Source of the DNA: Noviherbaspirillum sedimenti
GTDB lineage: Bacteria > Pseudomonadota > Gammaproteobacteria > Burkholderiales > Burkholderiaceae_D
Assembly (NCBI RefSeq): GCF_003590835.1
Contig: NZ_QYUQ01000002.1
Coordinates: 744,001-808,000 of the forward strand
DNA: 64,000 bases
Direction of reading: 5' to 3'
Shown: positions 41,577 to 49,128 of the stretch, piece by piece
Layout of the letters: each line of letters starts with the position of its first letter
Position numbering within the stretch: the first letter of the stretch is position 1
Notes under the pieces: generated by a model
Seen by the model: only the letters and a program-made list of their open reading frames with translations
Database searches by the model: none
What the model was told of the DNA's origin: nothing
Translations under genes and position numbers: made by a program

Positions 41577-42185
41577 ATGAACTTCTGGGATCAAAAGTTT
41601 TCCGTGGATGGCTACAAGTACGGCACTGCGCCCAATGCATTCCTGGCCGCACAAGTCGCACGATTTCCGCCTGCTGCCGACATTCTGGTGCCGGGCGACG
41701 GCGAAGGGCGCAACGGCACCTGGCTGGCGCAGCAGGGGCACCGGGTAGTATCGATGGACGGTTCGGCGGTCGGCCTGGAAAAGGCCCGTGCGCTGGCAGA
41801 CAGGCTGGGGGTAAAAATTCAAACGATACGCGGCGATCTCGCGAACTGGACGCCCGTGCCGGCAAGTGCCGATATTGTTGCGCTGACTTTCGTTCATCTG
41901 CCCCCAACGATCCGCCGGGATGCCTTGCGGCGTCTGGCAGCGGCATTGCGTCCGGGCGGCTGCTTTGTGCTGGAAGCGTTTCATCCCCGACAGATGGGCT
42001 ACTCAAGCGGCGGGCCAAAGGAGGAGGAAATGCTTTATACGCTATCGATGCTGCGGGATGATCTCGGCGATTTGCTCACCGAAGTCGAAGCATGGGAGGG
42101 CGAGGTCGTCCTCGATGAAGGACCGGGGCATCAAGGCCCGGCTTATGTGACGCGCTGGGTCGGACAGCGTTCGGCGGCTGTTTAA
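41577..42185 (+). CDS. Class I SAM-dependent methyltransferase
   Basis: 202 aa, TehB/thiopurine-methyltransferase-like. It starts MNFWDQKFSVDGYKYGTAPN. SAM motif I is ILVPGDGEGRNGTWLAQQGH, motif II is VVSMDGSAVGLEKARAL, and post-motif region ADIVALTFVHLPP is followed by LRPGGCFVLEAFHP. The substrate is unknown. It is the last gene of the conserved chromosome before the accessory island. Confidence 0.88.
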   Translation: MNFWDQKFSVDGYKYGTAPNAFLAAQVARFPPAADILVPGDGEGRNGTWLAQQGHRVVSMDGSAVGLEKARALADRLGVKIQTIRGDLANWTPVPASADIVALTFVHLPPTIRRDALRRLAAALRPGGCFVLEAFHPRQMGYSSGGPKEEEMLYTLSMLRDDLGDLLTEVEAWEGEVVLDEGPGHQGPAYVTRWVGQRSAAV

Positions 42186-42347
42186 AACAAGCAGCGCTCG
42201 GCGCATCGCGGCACTGGAAATCTTGCGCGATGGATAAAAATTGGCTATTTTGTATCGCGCATTGCAATTCTCTTATTATTTTAGAGCTTCAATTATTTCA
42301 TTGGATTTGAGCCGCTAAAGAGGACGGTGACTCTTTGCCGGAAGTTT

Positions 42348-42622
42348 TGACGTTTTTCATCGTTAATTAGTGCTGTATTTTTGTACAGTCTATCGTCAGA
42401 GCCCCGATGAATACGGCGTTTGCGCAAATATGCTGTCCCGGGTTAGGTGGCGCCTGGCCAGATTAGGCGGACGCCGGATTCCGGCGCAATTAATTTCGTG
42501 ACGTTTTTCGCGTTTAATTAGAGCTGTGTTTTTATGCAGTCCATCGTCAAAAGCCGGTGGATACAGCGTTTCCGCGAGATTGGCAGCCGGGGTTAGGTGG
42601 CAGGTCGCCAGAAAAAACGGAC
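42348..42622 (+). repeat. Two diverged ~125-bp direct repeats (period 151 bp)
   Basis: Copy 1 (42348-42472) and copy 2 (42499-42622) share TGACGTTTTTC, TTAATTAG, CATCGTCA-like, GCGTTT and GGGTTAGGTGG blocks in the same order; by eye about three quarters of positions match. Each ends in a short hairpin (GCCGG-ATT-CCGGC; GGACAC-TG-GTGTCC) followed by AATTAA. They probably represent duplicated left (ter) termini of IS91-like elements. The rest of 42186-42756 shows no gene. Confidence 0.65.
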
Positions 42623-42756
42623 ACTGGTGTCCGCCTAATTAAAGTTGAACTAAACCGCTGCGCGGTGGAAAGAAGCGCGACGAGCAGCAGGTATTGAAGC
42701 AATTCGTTTCCTACGCTGTAACGGGGGATTTCCCCGGCACAGAGAAGGAAACGATC

Positions 42757-43605
42757 ATGAGCCCACTCCGCAAGCAGATGCAGGCCGACATGGTGCTGCG
42801 TGGCCTGGCGGCACGTACCCAGGAAGCCTACATTGCCGCGATTGCCGGCCTTGCCGGCTATTACAACCGTTCTCCCGAACAACTGTCGCAGGAAGATGTC
42901 CAGCAGTACCTGCTGCATTTGATCGAGGCGCGCAAGCTGAGCTGGTCGACGACCAACCAGGCCGCCTGCGCGCTGCGCTTCCTGTTTCACATCACGCTCA
43001 AGCAGCCCGCCGCTGAATTTACGATTCCCAACCGCAAGGCGCCGGCCAGACTGCCCGAGATCCTCTCGCGCGACGAAGTCCATCGCATCCTCAACGCCTG
43101 CAGCAACCTGCGGCATCGGGCCTTGCTGATGACGACCTATGCGGCCGGCTTGCGCGTGACGGAAACCTGCCGGCTGAAGGTTGGCGACATCGACAGCGAG
43201 CGCATGATGCTGCGTGTGGCCAACGGCAAGGGGGGCAAGGATCGCTATACGCTGTTGTCAGCCGCGCTGCTGGACACCTTGCGACAGTACTGGCGGACCC
43301 GGCCTTCGCAGGACTGGCTGTTCCCCCGCACGGACGGCCGTCAGCCCATCGGCATTTCGCAAGTGCAGAAGATGTACTATGCGGCCAAGCGCCGCGCCCA
43401 TGTCACCAAGGCCGGCGGCATCCATGGCCTGCGCCATGCCTTTGCGACGCACTTGCTCGAAGCCGGCGTGGATATCCATACCATCGGCCGCCTGATGGGA
43501 CACGACAAGATCACGACCACCGCCCGCTACCTGCACCTGCAGGGACAAGTGGCCCGGACCGATTCGCCGCTGGACCTGCTGTCGTCGCTTTTGTCCAAAC
43601 GTTAG
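42757..43605 (+). CDS. Tyrosine recombinase/integrase of IS91-like element 1
   Basis: 282 aa. The N-terminal SAM-like (core-binding) domain covers about residues 1-85 (MVLRGLAARTQEAYIAAIAG). The catalytic domain has Arg in TTYAAGLRVTETCRLKVGDI, HxxR in GIHGLRHAFATHLLEAGVD, LMGHDKITTTARYLH with the second His/Trp position, and the nucleophilic Tyr. Length and layout are Xer-like and lack the extra patch of IntI. AGAGAAGGAAA sets the ATG at 42757. It ends 3 bp before the transposase start. It may assist movement of the element; its exact role is unknown. Confidence 0.9.
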   Translation: MSPLRKQMQADMVLRGLAARTQEAYIAAIAGLAGYYNRSPEQLSQEDVQQYLLHLIEARKLSWSTTNQAACALRFLFHITLKQPAAEFTIPNRKAPARLPEILSRDEVHRILNACSNLRHRALLMTTYAAGLRVTETCRLKVGDIDSERMMLRVANGKGGKDRYTLLSAALLDTLRQYWRTRPSQDWLFPRTDGRQPIGISQVQKMYYAAKRRAHVTKAGGIHGLRHAFATHLLEAGVDIHTIGRLMGHDKITTTARYLHLQGQVARTDSPLDLLSSLLSKR

Positions 43606-43608
43606 GGC

Positions 43609-44809
43609 GTGGCCCACCGCGGCCGCATCGCGCTGGCCGACATCTTCCGTCAACACGGCAACGCCTATCTTGCCGCGCATGCGCTTGCGCCTGCGCAGGC
43701 CAAGGCCTGGCGCGCCATCGTGTCATGCCGCACCGCTGCGCTGGGCGGCCATATCCTGCAATGTGCCGATTGCGGCGCCACCCGGCATGTGTATCACTCG
43801 TGTCGCAACCGTCACTGTCCGACATGCCAGAGCCGGGCCAGGGACCAGTGGATCGCCGCAAGGCATCGCGAATTGCTGCCAGTGCCGTACACCCACCTGG
43901 TGTTTACGCTGCCGCATGTGTTGAATGGCCTGGCCGGCAGCCACTTCCGGCTGATCAGCGACATGCTGTTCGAGGCGGCATCCGGCACGCTGGTCGCGTT
44001 CGGCGCCAACCCGCGCTGGCTGGGCGGCAGCCTGGCCTTCTCGCTGGTGCTGCATACGTGGTCGCAGAACCTGATGCGGCATTTGCATGTGCATGCGCTG
44101 GTGGCCAGCGGCGCGCTGACCAGCGAGGGTCAGTGGGTTGACAGCAAACGCGGCTTCCTGTTTCCGGTCAAGGCGCTGTCGCAGGTGTTCCGCGAGAAGT
44201 TCATCGATGCCCTCAAGGCGGCACGTGCCGACGGGCGACTGCGGCATGCGCAAACGGACAGCGCCCAAGGCTGGCGCACGCTGCTGCTGGCGCTGCGCCG
44301 GCATGACTGGGTGGTGTACGCGAAACAGCCGCTGGACGGACCGGCCCAGGTGCTGGATTACCTGGCGCGCTATACGCACCGGGTGGCCATTTCCAATGAC
44401 CGGCTGGCCGGCCTGGCCGACGGGGGAAGTGACATTCCGGGTACGCGACAATGCCAATCCGGGCAAGAAGCGCACCCTGCGCTTGCCGGCGGATGCCTTC
44501 ATTGGCCGCTTCCTGCTACATGTGCTGCCGTCGGGATTCAAGCGCATCCGGCACTACGGCATCCTGGCCAACCGTCACAAAGAAGCAAAGCTGGCAGCCT
44601 GTCGTGCCGCACTGGCTGTGCCGCTGCCGGATGCGCAGGTCATCGAGAGCGTGGATGCCTTCATGCTGCGGGTGGCGCACATCGACATTGGCTGTTGCCG
44701 GCATTGTGCGCACGGGCGACTGCGGGTGATCGAGGTGATTGCGCCGGTGCGCCTGCCATTTCTGCGCTGCCTGGCGACCGGCCCGCCAGGAGCCAGGGGT
44801 GCGGCATGA
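43609..44809 (+). pseudogene. IS91-family HUH transposase, frameshifted
   Basis: GTG start 3 bp after the recombinase. The N-terminal zinc-ribbon has CADCGATRHVYHSCRNRHCP. The HUH motif is in MRHLHVHALVASGAL and the nucleophile tyrosine in YLARYTHRVAISNDRLAG. At 44422-44426 a run of five G shifts the frame after LAGLADG. The conserved continuation (EVTFRVRDNANPGKKRTLRL, HVLPSGFKRIRHYGILANR) is found in the +1 frame and ends at 44809. Without a +1 shift the product ends in unrelated residues at 45012. This is a single-base mutation, a sequencing error or, less likely, recoding. Confidence 0.85.
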
Positions 44810-45034
44810 GAGGCGACGCAGTCAAGGCATGGCGAATCCCCTGGCCAGGCCGGCGTTCGCCGCCAGCGGCAAAATTCCCCTTCCGCAAAGGGGCTTCAGG
44901 GGGCATGGACGATTGCTGCTGGCGCCGCGCTGTTGCAGAACTGCCGTCTAGATGCAACACCACCGCCACATTCTTGCCAAAACAGCCATTCCCCGGCTTA
45001 CAATCCCCATAACCACCGCCGGTGTGGCGGTTCA

Positions 45035-45118
45035 GTCCAACAGCGTTTATCTGCCGCTGCACGGCAGTCGCCCTTGGCTTGCACTGCTGGAGCGGCAGAT
45101 AAACTCTATTCGTTAGGC
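45035..45118 (+). repeat. Integron attC site 1
   Basis: Begins GTCCAAC (RYYYAAC) and ends GTTAGGC (GTTRRRY), 84 bp apart. A perfect 14-bp inverted repeat lies inside: GTTTATCTGCCGCT (45045-45058) and its complement at 45091-45104. It belongs to a cassette whose gene has been replaced by IS91-like element 1, which abuts it on the left. Confidence 0.8.
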
Positions 45119-45121
45119 AGT

Positions 45122-45562
45122 ATGACAAAAATTATTGTTGACTCATGCGTATTCATTAATGCGCTAAAAGAAGATTCCGATCACAGGGATGAGTGTCGTG
45201 CCTTCCTTGAAGCTTTGCCACGTTCTGGCCAAATAATGACTATGCCAGCTCATGGCTGGTTTGAGGTTTGGTGCAATTTAAAGCGTATCGAAACTATCGA
45301 CAAAAAATTTTCAGGAGTAAGCATTAATGGTCAATGGCAGTTTCCGGTAGAGCTAATTCACATTGACGCTGAGTTCATCAATAAATACGGCAATGTGGAA
45401 ATTCCGTATGCGAAAGCCGGTGACCATATTTATGTTGTTGTCGCTTATGTTAATGGTTATACACTTGTGACTACTGACAACGGTATGGCAAAGGTGGCTC
45501 GGAGCATAGGAGTTACCGTTTTAACCCCAGCTGAGTATTTGGCGTCCGGGCATCTTGCCTAA
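45122..45562 (+). CDS. PIN-domain-like protein (cassette gene)
   Basis: 146 aa. N-terminal KIIVDSCVFINALKEDSDHR carries the first acidic residue of a PIN active site. A middle Glu is in HGWFEVWCNLKRI and a C-terminal Asp in YVNGYTLVTTDNGMAKVARS. PIN proteins are usually RNases and often VapC-type toxins; no antitoxin gene is present here, so toxin status is open. The ATG lies 3 bp after attC1 and its TAA stop falls inside the GCCTAAC of attC2, the compact layout of an integron cassette. Visibly more A+T-rich than neighbouring genes. Confidence 0.75.
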   Translation: MTKIIVDSCVFINALKEDSDHRDECRAFLEALPRSGQIMTMPAHGWFEVWCNLKRIETIDKKFSGVSINGQWQFPVELIHIDAEFINKYGNVEIPYAKAGDHIYVVVAYVNGYTLVTTDNGMAKVARSIGVTVLTPAEYLASGHLA

Positions 45563-45619
45563 CGATTAAGGTTAGATCGTGATCGCGAAGCGAGCCGCGA
45601 TCTGAACCGTTTGTTGGAC
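45557..45619 (+). repeat. Integron attC site 2 (end of PIN cassette)
   Basis: GCCTAAC (45557-45563) and GTTGGAC (45613-45619) bound a 63-bp site. Inside, GGTTAGATCG pairs with CGATCTGAACC leaving one unpaired base, the extrahelical base typical of folded attC. IS91-like element 2 begins immediately to the right. Confidence 0.85.
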
Positions 45620-45877
45620 AAGCCCGTGCATGCGACGGGCATGATTGCCTGACTATGGAAATAGCTTTTCGACGCGCAGGGCATTTCGTGTTGCATCGCC
45701 CTCGATAGAGCGACGCTGCCCTGCAGCGCATCGCCATTGCAGCGATGCGTCAATCATTGCCGATGCAAAGTAATGGCCGTGGTCGCTGTTTTGCCGCGAA
45801 ACCGGCAGTTTTCAAACGAACGCCCCCCTCCGCACGCAATGCGGATCCGGATCATCTTCGCACCGATGCCGGCGCGC

Positions 45878-46981
45878 TTACATCGCGCACCCCCGGTTGC
45901 CATCCACGCCATCCCGGATGGGCGTCCCCTCTACCATAGGGCACCGATCGATTCTCGTGCGCACCACCGTCTTGATGCCGCCGCAGCAGGCGCATATCCA
46001 GGCCGGCCGTGGCGTGGGCGGCGCAGGCGTGAAACGCACGCGCAGCACCACCTGCAACAGCCCAAGAAGCCGCTTGCTGTTCGGATGCAGGAACCCGAAA
46101 TTGCGCGCCCGCCTGAACCCCTTTGGCAAGACATGCTGCAACACCAGCCGCAGGAATTCCACGCCGGCGACCGTGCGCGTCGCCCACTTGCCGCTTTTGC
46201 TGTCGCGGTAGCGGAACGTCACACTATTGCGGCCGGCCTGCAGGATGTCCTTCTCCTGGATCACCCCGCGGTACAAATAGCGCCCCAGATACGCAATCGC
46301 CTTCGCTCCCGAGCCGACCTGCTTGCAATGGGCCACCCATTCCTTTGGCGTTTGCGGCGGCACGCGCAGGCCCGCGCGCGCGACAGCTTCCAGCATCCTG
46401 GCGCGAAACACGCGGGCCAGGGCCTTCCCGGCAAACAGGTACTTGCCCTTTTTGGTGCGCCAGCGCTTGTCCTGTACATTGATCGCCCCGGCAGGCATGA
46501 CCAGGTGCACATGCGGATGGAAGTCCAGCCGCCGGTTATGGGTATGCAGCACCGCCACGGCGCCGGCATGGCCTTGCAGCTGCCGGTCATTCCGGGCGAA
46601 CGTATTGACCGTCTCCCATGCGCACTTGATCAGCGCATCGTAGAGCAGGCCTTGGCGCTGCCACACCAACGGGCGCCATTGCGCAGGCAAGGTAAAGGTC
46701 AGCATGAAATAATCGCATGGGAGTTGTTTGGCCTGCTGCCGCTCGATCCAGCGCTGCGATTCATGCGCCTGGCAATGCGGACAATGGCGATGGCCGCAGG
46801 AATGCGGCAGGTACTGCGTTTCCTGGCAGGCGTCGCAACGCACCTGCATGTGCGCGCGCAGGGCGGTGCGGCAAGTCTTGAAGGCGGTCAGCGCGCTCTT
46901 TTGGCTAGGCAGAAGGTGCTGGCCATGCGCCTGCAGGAAGTCGTCCTCGAACGCGGCGATCACATCGGCCAGGCGCATCAT
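45878..46981 (-). CDS. IS91-family HUH transposase of element 2
   Basis: 367 aa, start MMRLADVIAAFEDDFLQAHG (ATG 46981 or 46978), overlapping the recombinase stop. Zinc-binding N-terminus RCDACQETQYLPHSCGHRHC and PHCQAHESQRW. HUH motif in RRLDFHPHVHLVMPAG and the catalytic Tyr region AYLGRYLYRGVIQEKDIL. C-terminal HVLPKGFRRARNFGFLHPN is typical of the family. An ACCGG-type C-terminal zinc pair (CACCGG) is near the end. Intact, in contrast to the element 1 transposase. Confidence 0.9.
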   Translation of the reverse strand: MMRLADVIAAFEDDFLQAHGQHLLPSQKSALTAFKTCRTALRAHMQVRCDACQETQYLPHSCGHRHCPHCQAHESQRWIERQQAKQLPCDYFMLTFTLPAQWRPLVWQRQGLLYDALIKCAWETVNTFARNDRQLQGHAGAVAVLHTHNRRLDFHPHVHLVMPAGAINVQDKRWRTKKGKYLFAGKALARVFRARMLEAVARAGLRVPPQTPKEWVAHCKQVGSGAKAIAYLGRYLYRGVIQEKDILQAGRNSVTFRYRDSKSGKWATRTVAGVEFLRLVLQHVLPKGFRRARNFGFLHPNSKRLLGLLQVVLRVRFTPAPPTPRPAWICACCGGIKTVVRTRIDRCPMVEGTPIRDGVDGNRGCAM

Positions 46982-47885
46982 TTCACATTCCCCCAATCGA
47001 CATGAATGCTGTCCATCAGGGCATTGATGCGAACAATGGCGGAGTCGGTATTGGACTGGGTAAGATGGGTGTAACGGGTGGTGGTCAGGATGGACTGGTG
47101 GCCGAGGAAGTGCTGCAGGTCGGCGAGGTTGACGCCGGCTTCTATGCAATGCGTGGCATAGCTGTGGCGCAGGCTGTGCGGCGAAATTCTTTTTTTAAGC
47201 CGCAACTCTCGCAGGCGGCGCGCAAAGCCCGCTGGACGCCGCCATCGTCCAAAGGCGTCGTCGCCAGATGGGCATTCTTCAAGCCGCCCTTGCGGTTGGG
47301 GAAGAGCAGGACCGGATGGCGATGGACCGACCAATGGCGGCGCAAGATAGACAACGTGGACTGTGGCAGCGGCACGAAACGATCCTTGTTGCCCTTGGCA
47401 TCGCGGATTTGCACGCGCATGTGGTCGGCATCGATATCGCCCACCTGCAATCGCAAGCCCTCTCCCAGGCGCAAGCCGAGGCTGTAGAGCGTGTGGAAGA
47501 TCACGCGGTAACTGAGGACGCGGGTGGCATTGATGATTTGCTGCATTTGCGAAACCGTGACGATGTCGGGCAGGCGCTGGCTGTGCGGCGCCTTGACCAG
47601 TTGGGGCGCCGGCCAGGGTTGATGCAGGACTTTGTTGTAATAGAACTTGAGGCCATAGAGATCGTGCTTCAAGGTGCTCCAGGAGTGTGTTTCCAGCAAT
47701 TGGGCGAAATATTCGGTCAATTGCGCTTCGGTCAGGGAGTTGATCTGGTAATCGAAATACGCGGCAGCTCGCCGCACGCCATGGGCATAGGCTTCGATGG
47801 TCTTGGGGCGCATGCCTGCCAGCTTCAGGCGCTTGAGGTGGGTTTGGTAATCCTGTTCAAAGGCGGGTGGAAATGGATACGCCAT
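46978..47885 (-). CDS. Tyrosine recombinase of element 2, needs a -1 frameshift
   Basis: The first frame from 47885 encodes the core-binding domain and the first catalytic Arg (HTLYSLGLRLGEGLRLQVGD). It reads into RRTACATAMPRIA and stops at 47142. The HxxR motif (HSLRHSYATHCIEAGVN) and the C-terminal LGHQSILTTTRYTHL lie in the -1 frame. The switch falls on seven A (47190-47196) read TTA AAA AAA G, an A_AAA_AAA slippery heptamer. The fused product would be about 300 aa and ends in an ATGA overlap with the transposase. This is either programmed -1 frameshifting or a one-base deletion. Confidence 0.75.
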
Positions 47886-47995
47886 TACAAATTCTCCTCT
47901 CGTGTAAATGAGTCAACCCGAAATGGGCAGAGTAGAATTGTAGTTTTTTACGGGGGCGATGGAATGGCGTTTGACTTTCTCCGCGTAGCGGCTTC

Positions 47996-48052
47996 GTCCA
48001 ACTTGCTAATCAACACAGACGGCTACGCCGCTGGTTATCGCCGGCGTTGGGC
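47996..48052 (+). repeat. Integron attC site 3
   Basis: GTCCAAC (47996-48002) to GTTGGGC (48046-48052), 57 bp, with a GGCTACGCCGC centre and imperfectly complementary arms. It terminates the cassette that IS91-like element 2 has largely replaced. Confidence 0.7.
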
Positions 48053-48112
48053 GTAATGAGTTGGCTTTTTCGGCGTGGTGACAAAAGGCACACATAATCG
48101 TAAAATATACGC

Positions 48113-48406
48113 ATGAAGCCATTTCGCTGGAGCCAAGAAAAGAACGAGATCCTCAGATCCGATCGGGGGATTTCGTTTGAGAACATTGTGGTGGCGGTTG
48201 AGTCCGGAGGATTGCTGGATCTCTTGGCCCATCCCAACCAAGAGAAATACTCGAAGCAACGTGTTCTCGTTGTCGAGTGTGACAACTACGCTTACTTGGT
48301 ACCGTTTGTTGAAGAAGAGGATTATTTCTTTCTCAAGACCATAATCCCGAGTCGCAAAGCAACTAGGGACTATCTTAATCAAGGTGAGACAGATGCCGAG
48401 AATTGA
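48113..48406 (+). CDS. BrnT-like toxin (cassette gene)
   Basis: 97 aa. The pattern FRWSQEKNEILRSDRGISFE (W...KN......GISFE), a central LVVECDNYAYLVPFVEEEDY strand pair and a C-terminal IIPSRKATRDYLNQGE match the BrnT family of RelE-fold RNase toxins (typical I.ARKAT.R.R). It is followed by an overlapping CopG-like gene, the usual toxin-first BrnT/BrnA order. Lies 60 bp after attC3. Confidence 0.75.
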   Translation: MKPFRWSQEKNEILRSDRGISFENIVVAVESGGLLDLLAHPNQEKYSKQRVLVVECDNYAYLVPFVEEEDYFFLKTIIPSRKATRDYLNQGETDAEN

Positions 48407-48722
48407 CCCCGAAGAATTTAAAATTCTGGATAGCTACGAGAAAGGGCAGCTGAAGTCCGTGGCCACGAAGGCTGAACTTGCAAAGTTCAAGGCCGTGGCA
48501 AGAGCCACTGCGATCAAAGATCGCCGCGTCAATATTCGCTTATCGTCTGGCGATCTGAGCGACATTCAGGTTAAAGCGCTTGAGGAAGGCATTCCTTATC
48601 AAACACTCATTGCCAGCGTCCTTCACAAGTACGTTACAGGCCGCTTGACGGAGCAGCCTGAGCGGGCCGCCAAGCAATCACGAAGCTCCGTGCCGAAACG
48701 CCGTACTACATCGCGTGACTGA
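48393..48722 (+). CDS. CopG/BrnA-like antitoxin (cassette gene)
   Basis: 109 aa, ATG at 48393 inside the toxin gene, overlapping it by 14 bp. N-terminal MPRIDPEEFKILDSYEKGQL and the ribbon-helix-helix region DRRVNIRLSSGDLSDIQVKA then LEEGIPYQTLIASVLHKYVT fit the CopG antitoxin family. The basic Ser/Arg tail is disordered-looking. It probably represses its own operon and neutralises the BrnT-like toxin. It is followed by attC4, so the pair is a toxin-antitoxin cassette. Confidence 0.75.
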   Translation: MPRIDPEEFKILDSYEKGQLKSVATKAELAKFKAVARATAIKDRRVNIRLSSGDLSDIQVKALEEGIPYQTLIASVLHKYVTGRLTEQPERAAKQSRSSVPKRRTTSRD

Positions 48723-48731
48723 AGTGCCGTC

Positions 48732-48807
48732 GCCCAACTCGTTGTTCAACTCAGACACGCAGCAAAGAACTTGCCGCTTCGCGGCACATGCTGCGTGCTG
48801 GTTAACG
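48732..48807 (+). repeat. Integron attC site 4 (after the toxin-antitoxin pair)
   Basis: Possible left ends GCCCAAC (48732) or GTTCAAC (48744); right end GTTAACG (48801-48807) deviates from GTTRRRY at its last two positions. ACGCAGCA pairs with TGCTGCGT, and the outer arms GTTCAACTCAG/CTGGTTAAC pair with a few unpaired bases. CCGC-TTC-GCGG forms the apical hairpin. Confidence 0.65.
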
Positions 48808-48814
48808 TGGCTAC

Positions 48815-48826
48815 AAGGGCTTCCCC
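48815..48826 (+). repeat. Left arm of an attC split by the IS110/IS1111 element
   Basis: AAGGGCTTCCCC pairs imperfectly (one extrahelical base) with GGGGAAGTCCCTT at 50282-50294 on the far side of the insertion sequence. The pairing suggests that both were arms of one attC. Confidence 0.5.
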
Positions 48827-49128
48827 AAATTTTCAAGTAACTTTTTCGGTTTGTTTTTGCGATTGTGTTCGAGCGTGCTGTTGCGACGACATGGCCGGTC
48901 TGCGATGCTACAAACGGTCTTGTTGAGCCGGTTCGTTACGCCGCTCGGACCCTGATGAAAGACGCGTGTGAAGATCCTCAATCGTTAGTCGGGCTGTGCT
49001 GCTTCCCCGCGCGTTGATCAGGTATTTCCTCACCCGGTCAAACCGTTATCTCATCAACACCTGCAGTCTCGAATGGTAGTTCCTTTCACTTGCCAAACAG
49101 TTTTTGCTTTTGCGGTTTTCCGTATCCG
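48827..49128 (-). ncRNA. Candidate seeker/bridge RNA region of the IS1111-type element
   Basis: About 300 bp without a gene between the transposase stop and the inferred element end. In IS1111-type elements this segment encodes the RNA that guides target choice. It contains GCTTCCCC at 49001-49008, identical to the last eight bases of the attC arm at the left junction (48819-48826). A minus-strand transcript would be complementary to that target. Exact ends and fold are not determined. Confidence 0.4.

Larger units (their letters stand above)
42348..45033 (+). mobile_element. IS91-like element 1 (tyrosine recombinase plus HUH transposase)
   Basis: Two adjacent genes, a tyrosine recombinase (42757) and an IS91-type transposase (43609), oriented rightward. 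The right boundary is placed at a small hairpin ACCGCC-GGTGT-GGCGGT (45015-45031) abutting GTTC (45030-45033), the tetranucleotide IS91 elements use next to their ori end. The left boundary is uncertain and lies somewhere in the 42348-42650 repeats. Some IS91-family members are known to carry an upstream Y-recombinase gene. Confidence 0.75.
45622..47960 (-). mobile_element. IS91-like element 2 (tyrosine recombinase plus HUH transposase)
   Basis: Same two-gene organisation as element 1 but clearly different in sequence and in the opposite direction. The ori-side boundary is placed at the hairpin GCCCGT-GCATGCG-ACGGGC (45622-45640); on the element's own strand it is followed by CTTG (45622-45619), one of the two IS91 target tetranucleotides. 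The other end lies between 47886 and attC3 at 47996 and is approximate. The 45641-45877 interval is the element's 3' noncoding part; no other gene is seen there. Confidence 0.7.

Noticed and set aside
42440..42610. GTTAGGT motifs in the left repeats as attC cores
   Set aside because: No RYYYAAC partner with complementary arms lies at the right distance; the motifs are part of the duplicated IS terminus-like unit.
42757..43605. Integron integrase IntI for the cassette array
   Set aside because: The protein is 282 aa with Xer-like spacing and lacks the extra IntI-specific helix region. It is fused in organisation to an IS91-type transposase, and a second, different recombinase has the same arrangement.
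44810..45034. Coding extension of the first transposase to 45012
   Set aside because: The residues after the G5 run in that frame are unrelated to the family; the true continuation ends at 44809.
45737..47005. 422-codon plus-strand frame opposite the second IS91 transposase
   Set aside because: Antisense shadow of the HUH transposase, whose zinc, HUH and Tyr motifs are on the minus strand.
47268..48056. 262-codon plus-strand frame across the second recombinase
   Set aside because: Antisense to the clear recombinase gene; only its last residues run through attC3, as random frames often do in cassette arrays.
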